Shown: positions 1-14,792, counted from the stretch's first letter. The stretch: 64,000 nt of DNA from Haliclystus octoradiatus (GCA_916610825.1 OU744451.1:7879441-7943440), one strand, 5' to 3'. The notes: generated by a model not told the origin, from the sequence alone. Numbers and translations are program-made.

Positions 1-117
1 TTATTATATTATTTGTAATTTTATCTTTTTATATGTATATCTTAGTTAATAGTCAGTCATGTGAAGAAAAGTGTATTAATTAATCTGTTATCAGTTTATT
101 CACATTTGGGCAGGTAT

Positions 118-150
118 TTCTGAATAAATGATGATGATGATGATGATAAC
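118..150 (+). repeat. (GAT)n tail after TCTGAATAAAT
   Basis: TTTCTGAATAAATGATGATG; the same wording precedes the microsatellite at 39461. Probably the 3' tail of a SINE or LINE family with GAT repeats. Confidence 0.6.
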
Positions 151-156
151 AGAAGC

Positions 157-385
157 TTTTTATTATAATTGGAATGACGTTTCGACATGATGATTAAACA
201 GCAGCCAATTTCAAGTTAAGAAATACAATGATACATACAATGGGACATATTACAAGCTATTCATGCAATGAAATATCATGAAAACATTGTATTTTAAAAA
301 TTGAAAATGGCTGATGTATTTCTTAACTTGAAAATGGCTAATGCATTATGGGTCGAAACGTCGTTCCAATTATTAATAAAAATAA
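157..385. repeat. MITE-like element with ~65-bp inverted repeats
   Basis: Left arm 157-225 and right arm 317-385 pair imperfectly. Both contain TTTCTTAACTTGAAA and CGAAACGTC(A/G)TTCCAATTAT. No ORF. Confidence 0.7.
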
Positions 386-1174
386 TTTTACTATTCCAGT
401 GACCTTTTATTGAAGTGTTCCACAAAGAAGAAACATTTTGGCAAATAATTGTAATTGCGGTATATATCAAATGGTGGTTTTAGTAATAACACACTTTAAT
501 AATCACTTGAAAAAAACTTGTATCATGATTGGTGGATTTGTACCACGTGTTTAGAGGTTATGTCAACACAACCCACGAAATTCCATGGCAACCCCTAAAA
601 GCGTGCGGTTATAGACCTATACCTGCACGGTTCTAGCCAAACAACTAGAACACATGTTTTGAAAATGGCTACTAGCTGCGACAGATTGAATATTTTTCCA
701 GAAAATCAACTTAAATGTATACTCTGTAATTGAAAATTCAATTGAGAAATTAAAAAAAAAGTACGAACTTGGGATTTGCTATATTCAGATGTAACTTTTA
801 CTATATATTTCTAATCTTGCAAACATATTGAATTCTTCGCGTTACATTTTTAAATGATATTCGTAACAATTTCATTCAAATTGCATTTAATGAAAAATCA
901 ATGACCCATTAAATTAGCTAAAACAAATCATTGTTGTAGTGAAATTGATGAGAGATAATTGATGTTCCAAACAAAGGTTATGTTACATGATTATTAAAAT
1001 GATTACAATTGTAATCCCTTATTATTCTAAACCTATCTCTTATAATATGCTGCATTTTAGTGAGGTATTGTAACGTGACTTTCCTCAATATGACCGGCTA
1101 CAAGAAACGGCGTTATAATAGAAGACGTCGCGTTATTTACTCTGGCATATGAACGTAACAATCATCATTTATAC

Positions 1175-4100
1175 CTGTTGTAATATGGATGTTCAACGCC
1201 AGCAATAATTGAGTCCTGGCAACCAGGGAGTAGAAAAGTACCAGATGATATCAAACCCAATATACTACAGAGGAAACATATTAAAGAACCTGTTTTGGCA
1301 GATTTCTTTAATGGAATCTTCCTCATGATGAATGAACCAAACATTATACCAGCTATGAATAAAAGAAATAAAATTATTTAAATCTTGCATCACCATCAGA
1401 TTAGAAAAAATGTATACGTGATTACATAGAACTACGCCACATGCCCCTGTATACTTCACTTTACCTACGGCCGCGTGAATAGGGGACATGTTAACTTTGA
1501 GTGAAAAAAATGATGCGCTCGTTCAGAAAAATGAAATGACCAATCACAGCCAAGCATCTGTCATGTTTCTTGGATCTATGCAGTGATTGATCTAATCATT
1601 TAATATATGAAATTACTTCATGATGTGGATCATGAGACATCTTACCTCTTGGAAGCTGCAGTTCCTTCAAGAGTAAAACATTTTTCAAGAAGAATTGTCA
1701 GCGGTTATACACCGCCGATTTATATTGATTGAACTTTGACAATGGAAGCCTCGTGATCATGAATCATGATGATGTCATATGACAATGATAGGACTATCTC
1801 CTTAATAGAAATTAGCGTATTCCTTAAAATAGTAGTCTTTGTAATCATTTAAAATTTTAAATATTTTATTGCTTATTATAGTCATTTCGTATGTAGTTAA
1901 AATAGTAAATGTCGTAATGTTCTAAATTGATATATAACATCTCAGCAGAAAATATGATTTGTCATTAGTTTTAAATTTAGCCTTTTGTTTTGTAAACTGT
2001 ATAAAAGTAATAGTATTTTTCTTGTTAATTAATTAATCAGCAGTCAGTCACTAGATACGCTGCCTTGAAGAAGTTATTATCGTTTAATAGTTTATTTTAT
2101 AAATATATCAAGAGAGGAGAAAAGAACAAGTATTATTTTATCTGTCTTCTTGTCTTGGATTAAAGATTGATTCCGGATTGGTTATATCCGTTAGTAAAAC
2201 CACTTGGTGAGTTCGTTTCAATTTATTGTATTGTTTGTATAAACCCAATGTTGGGAGTTGCACTTGGTGGAAGTGAGATTAGTACAGTCCGTCTCATACT
2301 CGTAGCTAAGTCCACGTTCAGGAGCGCCCCATCATAAGAATGATGAGCGTTGCGGAATATTGGGCTGTGTAGAGCTAGTCCAATGACTACATGTAAAGCA
2401 TTTTGAATGTAAAATGCTAATTATGTCATGATCAAAAATAGGCGAATGATCGGAACGATAGCCTGGTTTAATCTGATATCCCAGCGTATATAGGCTGCAC
2501 GCATGCGTGGTGATGATGATGCACCAGGAAAGCTGCTGGGAGACTTTTGTCAGGTTCATACATCAGGTCCGACATTGGGTTCATTCGCATTCCATTGTTC
2601 TGTAATATATGCGCAGATCCTATTTGAGAACAGCTTTAGATCGATTACCTATACGCCTAGAAAGTTGGTTTAAAATGCCTAATCAAAGGCTTTCTTGTAT
2701 GAAGTCGTTCCGAATCACCTTAATATCATCCTATTATTGAATGGACGTTGTTATTCGTTTCATAGTCTGTTCTGTTGATTTTCTGCTGCAGCCTTATACA
2801 GATTCGGCACATGTACAGAACGGTGTATATGAACCAGACACATTGTGGTTCAAAGACAATTATTGAAACTAAACCGTAATATAGAAAGCGCCGCTGCAGG
2901 TACAAAGCTACCCATATTGTTAGCTTCAATATAGTTAGAGTCCGCTATACCATGAGTTACAGCTGAAGCCTTCTATGATTGCTTCCTTTATATATCGGCA
3001 AGCTGTCCAGAGTTTTAATATTTACAAAAAACGTCTGAAAGGCAATACTCCATCGGCACAACATTTCATACGAAGAATACGAAGATTGTCTCTAGTGCGG
3101 CCATGTTCTCGTTACTGTAAATTACGATAAAGCTGGGATAGGGTACCATAAAATTCCGAAATGTAACATGATGGCAGTGTATTTAACCATCCCACCCGGA
3201 CCTTGGTGCTCACATAACACCACGCAAGAGGCTTATGTAAAATGGTATAGCTATCAAAATTACCTGACATTCCAGGAATAAGTATGACTCCCAGAACCAT
3301 ACCAGCTCTATCAGGACGAAGACCAAATTTAATAATAATTAATTTAGCAAGGAATGACCCCAAACCCACACCATAAATTGTACGTATAGTAAATGCCAAC
3401 ACAGTGCACATATATGTTTTATTTTTCAACAGCTGTATTGTTGCACGTAACATTCCACGTATTGACATCTCTACTGATTTATCAGCTTTTGGTAAATGTC
3501 CGTCACGGATAGCTTTGTCTCTTTTTGATTTACTCTTTTCAATGGAATCTGGGTAGCATATGAGAATCGCGGCCGTTACCAGAAGCAACCAAGCAAATGA
3601 AAAGAAACTCAACCACCATGCACCAATCCATTGGGGATCACGGGCAGTAAGATTGGCACCTTCGGGCTGAAACAGATCATCAACATAACATTTAACAAGC
3701 GTATAATATTGAATCTCAACTTTACTTGAGACTCATTATTTGTGGCACTCCACTCAGTAGCTTTATCTGAAGTGTTCACAAAAACGGCGCAAAGTCAACA
3801 CCTCTTGCATAGCTTATTGGAATGATAACATCCTTGTGCATCAATCAATCGTGTTCTTTTTGCTTGATTAGTGTTATTCTTGCTATATCGATAAAAACAA
3901 AACTTTCGTATTTTCGGCACTTTTGCAACTACAGTCGACGCTGGAAATCGAAAATAATTTTTTTCGAAACCTGAACGTCAACAACTTCCATTTTTGATTC
4001 ATTTCTAGGATACGAAGTCAACGGGGTTTTTGATTTGTAGCTGCTATTTTTGCAACGTGTTGTCGGTTCAGGTTCATTCCCTTCACATTGAGTATTTGAA

Positions 4101-7100
4101 CATATATGGATTTAAATCAAATGGAATATTCCACGACAATAGTATTACCGAACGTGAAACGTCATATACCGTCAAAATTGTTCTGACGCATGAATATCGT
4201 CCAATGTGAAGTCGTAAGTACAAAGTGAACATTTCCATCTAATGGAAATTTATTTTACGGTCAATGACGTAATAGATGGAATGATATAGTTCTACAGTCG
4301 ATGTTTTATATTAAGCTATTGAAATGTTGAAGTTGCTAGCTATTTGTAACACAAATGGCCTAGGACAATTCCAGGCAAGAAGGTTAAAAATTACGTTAGA
4401 CCTGGTGTCAATTATTGAAAAGTCCTGAATTTGGTTTGAGAATCAAGGAATATCGTCATCTTGAGCATTGCAGCCCAGTAGGAATCACCACAGTCTATAG
4501 TGCCATACAATGTCTCGACAAAGAAGACCGATTTTGCCTATAATCTACAACCCTACAGTGCTCTCTTGGGTACTAGCAGGGAATTCTGTCCGAGATCAGC
4601 AAGCAATACATCATTCTTGATTCAATTGAGTATTATACTGTCCAAATTTACCTGCTCGATATCCGTATAGATCCGTAGAAAAGATCCACCAATAATCAAG
4701 CCGAGACCAGGGCCGATAAATGTTGTAGCAAACCAAATGCCAAGATATATAGGTGACATTTTTGGAGAAACATTTTCATCGATATAAGCCGGTCCTAACG
4801 TATATAGTGGCGCAGCCCCAATACCCATGATCATCTGAGAAACAATAAATATTAATAATGATATGGCTTCAATACTAAACGCTTTTGAGTCACATAATCC
4901 TGGCATAGGCGGCGTTGAAATCGAACCATTAATAGGAAGTGCACGCATCCTGCACATAGCCATTGATGCCATACCATTTGGACCGCCAAGAATTGTGGGT
5001 TCATAGGCCCCAACCACTAATTTAGGTAAAGCGAATAACAGCGCACCAAAGCCTGTAAAATAGCCGTAAAATAAAATAAGGTTACAATGAACACGGTCAT
5101 ATGAATCCCTCCGGGATACAGAGCATAAAGCTATCAAGTGGCCTTAATGAATTGGTTAGGGCGCTGGACCTCGGCCGCAGGGTCTTAAGTTTAATCCCTG
5201 GCAGAAGCACTATTGGTTGGCGTCAGCGAAGGAATCCGTCCGTTAAATACTAATACTACCACTCCGATGAAAAAGCTACTAGCTTACCAAGTTTGTGGTA
5301 AAATGATGAATCCAGACAAAAATAAAATAAAAAGCAATTGATGTTTTCCTATGAGCTTTATCATTAACATTGGATTGAATACCCGACGTGCGGGATCACG
5401 GAGATAGCCGTGGGTGAGCCTAGGAAAAAGACGTTCAAAGGGAAAACGGCGAACTCGATAAATGCGCTGTAGCTGTAAACGATGATTAAATAGATACATG
5501 GGACGTTTGACGTTAAATTTAAAAACTTGGGGCACATGTGGGACATTAGGCGATTATTCAAAATCACAAGATCCCTTGCAGAGTTTACTTTAGTGTCCCA
5601 ATATGATGATATTGGACTGTACAACAAATTAGCTTATTGCGGACAACAATATGTTTAACAGTATAGAAACGAAACGACCTACCACACAGTAGCGATCCAA
5701 TTGCAATCCATTTTGGTTTCTGTCGATGGCAAAAGAAACTGATGACCGGTACAACCAAGAGCCCTGCTACGTCATTTGCAGCCATTATGATGGATGACTG
5801 TTTGCTGCTAAAACCAAACTCTTTCTCGATTGAAGAAATTGATGAAACAAGAAATCCATTGACAACGATAGCTTAAAAAAGAAAAAAAGAAAATACTTTA
5901 ATGTGCTAAATAAAATAAATTACCGGATTTTAATCAGAGATTTTTATTTTGAATTTTATTTACCGGCGATAGAGTTATTGATGACAATTTAGATTTAACG
6001 GCCATTTGATAAATTTTGCCCCCAGCTAAATGCAATACCATCAGCAAAACCATGGGACGACAAAATCATCGAACATTGAATCAAATGCTGAATCAGCCCA
6101 AAAAATGTTCTCATTTGACAGACTCAAAACGCAGCCGTAATTCCGGTAAATTATTATGATTTGGGATTCTGATAAGAAACTGGTAATTTTTGGTCTTATT
6201 ATTAAGAAATAACTTGATTGAATGGACACGTTTGAAGTGACGTAGTAAATAATGACAACCGATCACTTTGTTCAACAATACGTATCCAACTGACCAACGT
6301 TGGATCAACGTTATTTCAACGTCGGTGTATCAAACATGTATGCATGCGCTAGCATATAAAACGAAGCAACAGAAGCGAGAATACGATTTTGTTTAGGAGT
6401 CAACATTTCCCGCGATGTTTTGAAACGCAAATAGGAGCTATCAGCATATAATAGGCTAGTTTATATCATGTTTATATATTACCTTGGCATGCAGAGAATA
6501 AAGCAAGACAAACAATAAACCATCTGGGATCATTAAATCTTTGTAGACATTGTGGTCGCCATTTTGCAAATCCAAAACGTAAGTTCAATGGTTTATCATT
6601 CTTAATCACAATATCATCTTCTTTTTCAGCTGCTATCTTTTCATCGTTTTTATTATCAAGTAGTTTTTCCATTTTGAAACCTAGAATGAAAGACAAATAA
6701 AAATGATAGAACTCTCAAGATATGCTATACAATGAAGTCTAAATATAGAACACTAAGCGCATATAGCAAATGCCCATCGTATGGCTCTTATAGTTGCGGT
6801 AGCCTATGGTACATCCCCTCATTAAAACTCAGAAAAGCATTGATTTACATTCATCTAGGTCATATATATTTGAGAATAGAGCGTATCTGACCACCTCATA
6901 GTGGCATGTTAGGATATATTACAGGATTGTGAAAAAAGATTGAATCTTACAATGTAATTCTGAGTACATGATGATGAATACATTGCATATAGGCAGTCAC
7001 AAAGTACGGGATAAGCTGGTGCCCAGGATGCCAGCACTTTCAAATTTTATGGGGGCTGTACACTGAAAACATCAATTCTTAAATTAAGAAAATATTTCTT

Positions 7101-9135
7101 GAATTGTATTGAGGAACTTTTTTCTAAATTTGAGAAAATTGTTCTACAATTAAGAAAAATTTAGCGGTACTGCAATTAAATTCAGAAATATACGTCAGTG
7201 TCCCCAAAAATGGATCGATGAAAGAAAGTGCCATTTTCAAGGAAATTCTGAACCTCGTAAGCTTCATCTAATCTCGCAAGAGAAAATACCCCAGATGTTT
7301 GATATAATTCATCGGATGATTCATAAAACAATTTACCTAGAAAATTTTAATTTTAATTTTTTTCTTTTATAATTTTAATTTTTTTCTTTTATAATTTTAC
7401 AATTTTGTATAATTTTACAATTTTGTAAGTTTTATGCCAGGCTGCACGTATTTCGTATATAGCGCTAGTACATTTAAAAAAGCTATCCTGTGTTTGCCTT
7501 TCAGTGTATGTAACTATGTTATTTCAAATTTATATACTATTGAAAAATAAATCAAAATCAAAAAAATAATCAACCCATTTTGCAATGCAGTTAGAAAACC
7601 AATCAAAGAAATGTATAATCAGCCAAAGGTCAGAGTGAGTGGATAAAAACAGATTTAACAGAATTGTAGATAAAAAATATGTGTAGGTCAAACCAATCAT
7701 GACTTGTCGCATAATCTGACGGTCATAAACGAATCTAGTTCCGTTAAAATTCTATCCCAGTGATGCGAGTGAACTGAACAAAACATTGAACAAACTATTC
7801 TGGCAAATATTCTTGTATATCATGGTTCGATGTGCGGGGCTATGAGATAGCCGCCGATATAGTTGCAGTTTAATACCATCACATAAAATAAACAAAATAG
7901 GTGTGCATCTCATAAGAGCATTAAGTTTGATTGATTCGTCTTCTGTTTTGCTTGAAGTTTGTTAGGTCTCATATTCAATGAATTTTCACATTTTTATTTC
8001 ACAGTGATAAATTCGTCTTAAAGATTACTGTATCATCTCTCCAATTTCAACCCTGGGAGGACTCTAAGTTTCCGATTCACAGAGAGTTTGCGAACAGGCT
8101 AGTTTAGGGGGTTTTTGTGGCAATTTCAGAAGTGAAGGGTACGGTAAAAGTTTAACAATGAGATCAATACAAGCCGAGAATTGAGATCCAAAAATTTCAA
8201 AAGTTATATAATGATATAGTAAAATATTTTTACGACCATCAGCTATAAGAAAAGTTCAAGCATTTAAATATGTTCTAAATTGATATCGCAAACTTACATG
8301 AGAATCTGTAAAAATACACCCCTTTAAAATTCCCGACCCGTAAGGCCGAATCATGAAGTACCAACGGGTTTATCAGGGTTACATTTCACAAGATTTTTGA
8401 ATTATCTAGGATACACCAGATTGGGACCGCCCTGGATAGATATCTGAAATTTGACAATATTTTTGTCCGCTGTTGCTTTTATTTGAGTCAAATTGATTTC
8501 TACTGCTTTAGAATGCATGCACATAATTATCGAGCATCAACTTTAGTCGATATACTACTACTGAAATACTGAAAAATGAAATTCTCAAATTGATTTTTTC
8601 AACATTTTGCCTGCTGTAAAATTGAGAAAATGAAGACACAATGTGCACAAATCAAAATAAATTAATTGTGCGAAAACATTGCAAAAGGTAATCAAACTTC
8701 AAAGTTTTAATGAATGTAATGTTAAGTTTAAAACAGATAAAATAATATTATAATAATCGGCGAAAAATTATATATTAAACCATCCAAAGTTAGGATAACC
8801 AGTATTCATAATTATCAACCATTATTTTTATCAACCCGCTACTATACACCATTGTTGATTTCTTTTACAACTTGAAATAACTCATCATCTATCTTTCTTG
8901 ACTTGCCCAAGTCTCACTTTTTAAGATTATAGAATAGTCTTTCCACTCGTCAAATTGCGGCGTATCAAAGCGGGACTTATAGATCAGTCATCTATCTATC
9001 CTAATTTGAAATTAGACAAATAATAATACCTTTGTTATCGATTCCCTCCTGGATTTTGTTTTCATGGTCATTTTTATGCAATGTTTCGTCATTTTTTATT
9101 GTTCCGTTACTAATTGGTTGAGCTGAATTGTCCAT
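1175..9135 (-). CDS. SLCO/OATP organic anion transporter, copy A (5' six coding exons; 3' end outside window)
   Basis: Multi-pass plasma-membrane transporter of the SLCO/OATP family, which moves amphipathic organic anions. Exons in transcription order: 9030-9135, 6483-6680, 5683-5871, 4652-5052, 3264-3666, 1175-1352. All have GT..AG borders, and phases 1,1,1,0,1,2 agree throughout. The 106-nt first exon starts ATG-GAC-AAT and encodes a hydrophilic N-terminus. It splices in frame to exon 2, where a second ATG lies at 6672. Exon 5 carries DPQWIGAWWLSFF, close to the family signature D-x-R-W-(I/V)-G-A-W-W-x-G-(F/L), with Q for R and S for G. Hydrophobic segments fit the first part of a 12-helix transporter. 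The Kazal loop and C-terminal exons would lie left of position 1. Copy B at 14818-28301 is the same gene duplicated in tandem; exon 4 (4652-5052) differs from it at about 15 of 134 residues. No frame break is seen in the exons present. The family call is firm; the subfamily is not resolved. Confidence 0.88.
5135..5260 (+). mobile_element. tRNA-derived SINE fragment upstream of SLCO-A exon 4
   Basis: TGGTTAGGGCGCTGGACC resembles a pol III A box and AAGTTTAATCCCTGG a B box, spaced as in a tRNA, followed by GTCAGCGAAGGAATCCGTCC, which is like the conserved tail of many RTE-mobilised SINEs. No acceptor-stem pairing exists, so it is not a tRNA gene. Confidence 0.65.
7340..7430 (+). repeat. AT-rich tandem duplication
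   Basis: The block AATTTTAATTTTTTTCTTTT occurs twice, then AATTTTACAATTTTGTAT twice. Lies in SLCO-A intron 1. Confidence 0.65.
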
Positions 9136-10875
9136 TTTCTTGGTATTTACCCCTGTTCTGAACTATTAAAATGTTCGTAGAGCGTTGTCTGAATATCTGT
9201 ATATGTTTACTTTATTTAATTATCACTTGATCAATTCATCAATTCATCAATTATCGACTCAAAAAGATATAAAACTTTCTTTGACTCCTTTGGCTCTCCA
9301 ATAATTTGTTATGCAGCTTTCATCGATACCAATACGACGCTTTTGAGTACGTTTACTTACAGAAGTCAAAGGCTTATATATTCATAGTCTGGTAAATGTA
9401 TCATTTTCAATTCTACCACAATAACGATGCTATGGTCACCTATGGTCAAATCAAAACCAAAAAAGCCAGCCCGCTTTTGTTTATAATTATTTGAAAATGT
9501 TATCCGCACGTGGTTTGCTCTTTTCAGTGAAACAGCCAAATAAAATGCAAATGAAGCACGTGATGAAATTTTGGAACGGTATGACGCTATTTATATTTAA
9601 AATGTAAATTTCTCAATGATCAGTTTGATCATAGTTAGTGCAGTGAGATAGTGTTTGATGAATGCTTGATATTGTGGATAAGCAGCCTGAATTCAATACC
9701 TTCTCAGTTGATAAATAATATGAAACCGCTAAAACGAAGGACAGGTTCCCATGAAATATAGTGCTCAAACTCCAAAAATGAGGCGGACCGTTTGTTCTAT
9801 CAGAAACCATATTTATTCAAGATTATTTAAGATAGCATTGCACTTTATACATCTAACATTATTTCATAACCAGAGTCCAGAACTGTCAGAACTTTACCGA
9901 TAAAATGAAAAAGTGAAACTTTGAAACTGCACATGACGGTAAACATTTTTGTTCGATTAACATTTGTTGCAATAACTTTTTTATTTTTTATTTTATTTAA
10001 AAATCTCCCAGAAGATTTGTAGTAAATGTATCAAGGTACAATATGCAAAAATACTGATTGATAGTTACTGAGTGATCCTAGATAATTTTCCGTCCCGTGA
10101 TATACCAGTTGAAAAGGTCACTTTTTGGGTAAAAGACAACGTTATACTCGAAAGATGACGCGCGTGTTGCCTGATGGATAAGAATTCCGCATGAACTGCG
10201 AATGGGAACTATACATGCGGAATATAGAGCCAAGGATGGTGCAGCCCGGTTTACCATGTTTAACGCACTGTCACTAGATTTCTTTAGATAAAAGAACTCT
10301 ACTAAGTTTTGAATATCTGTATCGAGACCAGACTTTTATTCCTTCGTTTTAAATGTCCCAGATTCTACAGTCTGTGCCGCGGTCTAAATATGACAACTAT
10401 GTGATTTTACAAACCTACCTTGATATGGTGTAAATTCAGAGCTATCGGAAAATTAAATAATACGGAGTGGATTGAAACCGCCTGAGAATTTAGACTTGGT
10501 TTCAAGTCACTTATGAAAAGTATATTTTGAAAATGGATACGAAAGATATCCGAATTGTTGATCTAATAAAATGTTGCCACTGACTTCTTGTTAAATAATC
10601 TTATTATAATTCTTAATAATAATATAGTTACACTCTGATGGCTTTTACTTGACAAAAGAAAATTCAGTAACTGTTACTTAATCATCCATAAAAAACAATT
10701 CCAAAATCTTCAAGATCAAGCTATTTCTTTTAACAATAATCATAGTTTTTTAAATCCATTTTTTCTATTGAGTCAGTCATTTATAACGACGGGGAAGGAG
10801 GCGGTTTGGATTTTCTTGGGATTACAAAAGACTCAAATCCCATTCATCTAATGAGAAATTTTGTACCCCAATAAA

Positions 10876-11004
10876 AACGTACCGGTAATTCCTAGGAAGT
10901 ATAATATAGGAACCTTAAAATTTTCATACCCCCTCCTCGTTCTGAAAGGTTTTGCAATGCTGCGGAGTTCAACCTTCCGGCTTCCTAGGAATTACCGGTA
11001 CGTT
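10876..11004. repeat. 129-bp element with perfect 24-bp inverted repeats
   Basis: Arms start AACGTACCGGTAATTCCTAG and are identical over 24 bp (10876-10899 and 10981-11004). MITE-like; no clear target duplication. Confidence 0.8.
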
Positions 11005-13379
11005 ATTAAAATTATTGATCAAGGCACTATGCTAGGAGATTGCTCATTGAAATATACGAGCAATAAAAATCTGCCATAAGGAAAATTTCCGAACAGGAAA
11101 TGCATTAATAATTAAAACGTTTTGTTCTTGTTTTGGTGATTCTCGAAAAGAGAGTTTTTCAAATATAATTACAGAAATATAGGCTAACACAGTCACCGCA
11201 GCTACTCTCTGAGGACACGAATGAATAGAAAGCAAGCCGCATAATCCAGATATGTGTTTACGGTTAGAACTTCTACCTCACCCGGCAATAAAACATCATC
11301 ATCATACTACTATTTTACTTAACTAAGCTTAAAATATGCAACATGCTTTATATAAAAAGTGTAATAGACCTTTAAAATATCAGCACATTAATTACGGTAA
11401 TCAACATGTACAAAATGTTACATAATTATATACCATGGATGAACAGAGATGGAGAAAAACATGCAATATAGTATTTATCAAAATTAAAAGCAGATTCATG
11501 CTAATTTTCAATTTACAATACCTGATCACAGTTTATTGATATGTCACTGAAAACTCCAGCAAACTTGGCTTGTCTTTATCAGTATGAAGGCTTTTTACCG
11601 ATTTTTATATCAATGCGCATATACACATGGAAATTGATCACAAAAGAGATACCGTATACTAATGATATACAACATACCTTTGTGTATAGTACCGGCTTTG
11701 CGTATAAAGGATGCAGATATCAAATTTTCCAAAATTTCAAATTTCAATCTGCACTTTTCGGCCCCTCCAACCAATATCGACGGAATCAAAAGACCGATTG
11801 ATGATCCATGAAAAGCGTAACTTATGAAATATCATAGGATTAACAACGCTGTTACAATTTTTAGTACGTATAGACATCAAGAATCTAAATAAAGAAACAA
11901 TAGCTAGGTATAGAAAAGGATCAGTCATTCATATCGACTGAAGTGCTACCCATGCATGATGGAAATGTTCCAACAATGGATGTCCTTCGTCATATATTAG
12001 AACTTTGTGTGTTGTAAGATCAAAAGAAAATTGACCACAAAAATTTATTCTTCTTACGCTTCTATTAAATCGATGTTTATTCTATTGATTTTGAAGTAAA
12101 ATGCTTAAAGCGTGAATGAATAATATTACTTTATATTGTATTTCTTTGAGCTTTATTGTTTGAAAAAGTGATCACATAAGCACTTAAATGAACTAACGAA
12201 CGATTATTATTAACAATCAACGGTGTAATTAACATCACAGACGCGATCGTTAAAAATTGTAGATAGAATTAAATGTATTTAATGTGGGTCTGCACAGTAT
12301 ACTGCATCGTGACTGCATAAACGGAAGCTTGCACAGATCTAGTGTAAATGTGTGACAGACTGACAATGTTGTAATGTTGTGGAACTTAAACTTATCATGC
12401 AAATGCGAACATGAATGAAGACCTATAAAGATTTATTATCATACATATTTTTGTGTTTCTCATTATTTCATTAATCATTAATTATGCCATCATTAATTTT
12501 GTATGCTAATTATGACGTCGTTAACCGATTATTCATGCGCAACATTTGACAAACAGATTTTTAACGATGCAAATTTCAACATGGTTGAAATACAATCTTA
12601 ATTCCTTTAGATTTGTATAATAATTGACGTACTTGTAATTAAGATTTAATGGTGAGATTTACATACCTATCTGGACATATATGATGATCTTATGATCGCA
12701 ATATCATGATATCCTTGAAAAGGGAAATATAAATAATATACAATAATTGTTAGTGTGCGATTGATGTTTCAAGCTTAAGAAGGAGAGGATCTGCACAAAG
12801 GGACAATGTTTTGTCATAGGTTTTGTAGTACTGTCTCACTTTCACTCCTCAATCAAATGTACAATATATTTCTTACAGTAGGTAAATCCAGGGGGTACTT
12901 TCATTGAGCTAGACTGGGGTGTTCAAATAAGCATATGGCTATATATGTTAGATTAAAACATTTTTCAAATTTGTAAATAATACCCTAAATATGTTTTTGT
13001 ATACAACAAATGATGCTCCAAATTTTAGCATCTTGGGAAGAAATTAGGTCTAAATGCTTTATCATATCAAACGCTTTACCCGAAATGTATTTCAAAAATC
13101 AAAATTAAGTATACCCCAAAATGTTTTCTCCAGCCTATAATCATCATCGTCATCATCACCTAATGAATGCTTGTGCACCCCGTTACGATGAAGAACAAAT
13201 TATGGAGGTTACACTCTTGGGGCTGGGAGATACATCAAACTAGACAACAAGACACAAGACAGATTACAGAAATAACGAAAGGACAAGTTAAATTATATTT
13301 AACATAAATAGATTAATGGATAATATTGCGTAAATGCTAGAATTACGCTACTTCATGCTAGCAAGTTTCAGTTTTGACT

Positions 13380-13470
13380 CTTATATTCTATAAGTGCTCT
13401 GATTACTTTCATTGAGCATTATATACCAAGAACTGGTGTGGAACAATCCCACTATTATTATCATTAATAT
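13380..13470 (-). repeat. Dispersed repeat with GTTCCACACCAG, copy 1
   Basis: In reverse complement it reads GTGGGATTGTTCCACACCAG followed by CTTGGTATATAATGCTCAAT and AATCAGAGCACTTATA, matching 48485-48570 and partly 53608-53710. Confidence 0.65.
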
Positions 13471-14786
13471 GTTATTAATATATTATTATAATACTGGTTA
13501 TATACATACTTTACGAATCAATTAATCTCTATATGATCTGTTACGTGAGAAGTGTGATATCCACTGATGAATCCCTCTGACGATTTTAATGGTTTTAACG
13601 TTCGCCTTCGCATGATACTGTATTCGTATGATTGTTGACTTCCTATGCACTCAGCTATTGTCAAATAAGTGACAGTTATCATAGTTTCATTGCACATCTA
13701 TTGTATTATATCTTCATTCAACGTTATCTATAATATGAAATGAAATACTTGTAATAAAAGCCATAGATGTAAAGTCTATAAAGGATCCAATTTTAGAATA
13801 AGGGTCATTTCACCTGAAATATGATCATTCAACCAAAAATGTTCTAGACCTGTGCCATATGCCCCTGTATTTCGCTTTACCTGAGGCCGCTTCGTATAGG
13901 GCAGACGAGCGCAGCGAAATAGTGGGCCTTGTGGAGCTAGGCTAAAAATATTCCAGCTTCCAATTTAACCCACAATAGAGCTTTTTCACATCTTCCCAAT
14001 GAGTCCCTTGAGAATTACAGCAAAAGATTGATAACACTGGTAGTGTATTGAAAAGACCGTGCCCCAGTGATGCACTGTTATACCACACCAGCGTGGCCGA
14101 TGAGAAAAATACCCGGGGGTAACTCTCATATGATGACTATACGGGGACGTGTCACTTTTTTGGGGTCCATATCCCAGCTGAGAGAAATCTTTATGGGTAT
14201 GAGATTTCAAATTTTGGAAGTTTTGGCTATCGTATTTTTGACTTTGTCAATAATTTTTGAAACAATTTTACATCATTCTCATGTATTTCCTTAAAATCAA
14301 TTAACCTGCTTGAACTTTTTGGGTAGCATTTTTAAATGTTAGAATTTTTGGGTACTTCATCAGTACAATTTAGAGATTTTCAAACTTTTTGGAACTTTTC
14401 CTTGTTTTTGCTCGTAAAAACAAAAGATTTTAGGGTCTTCATTCTCATTTGCTCTGTAATCCTACGGTTTTCCTCAATTTCTGAAAATCGTGCACCCGTC
14501 AAATTTACCCGAACTACCCCCAGCAGAAGAGTTCTACTCACTCAAACCACGCTCAAACAGACTTTTCACATCACTTTTGATATACTCAAGAAAAAAATTT
14601 GGAAGCATCATATGTAAAACGCGGCAACTTTATATGGGAAACTAAACAGAAAAATTGGCAACGAAGTATATTTTCAATTTCTAACAATGTCACAAATGTA
14701 GCCTTGAAAATGTTATGCAAATATAAATGTATTTCGAAGTCTACAATTTAAAAAATACGCTCTCAAACTTTACAAAATTAATTAAC

Positions 14787-14792
14787 TTTATT
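14787..14792 (-). promoter_or_regulatory. Polyadenylation signal of SLCO copy B
   Basis: AATAAA on the minus strand, about 25 nt after the TAA stop at 14818-14820. It supports that stop and last exon. Confidence 0.6.

Larger units (their letters stand above)
1..1174. other. Intron of SLCO copy A at the window edge
   Basis: Follows exon 1175-1352 and should precede the Kazal exon, which is not present here. It contains the (GAT)n tail and the inverted-repeat element at 157-385. Confidence 0.55.

Noticed and set aside
5142-5213. Possible tRNA gene with A- and B-box-like words
   Set aside because: No acceptor or anticodon stem can be formed, and a SINE tail follows; called a tRNA-derived SINE instead.
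14067-14617. Plus-strand open frames of 75 and 93 residues
   Set aside because: No recognised domain, no conserved start or splice sites, and composition like surrounding non-coding DNA.
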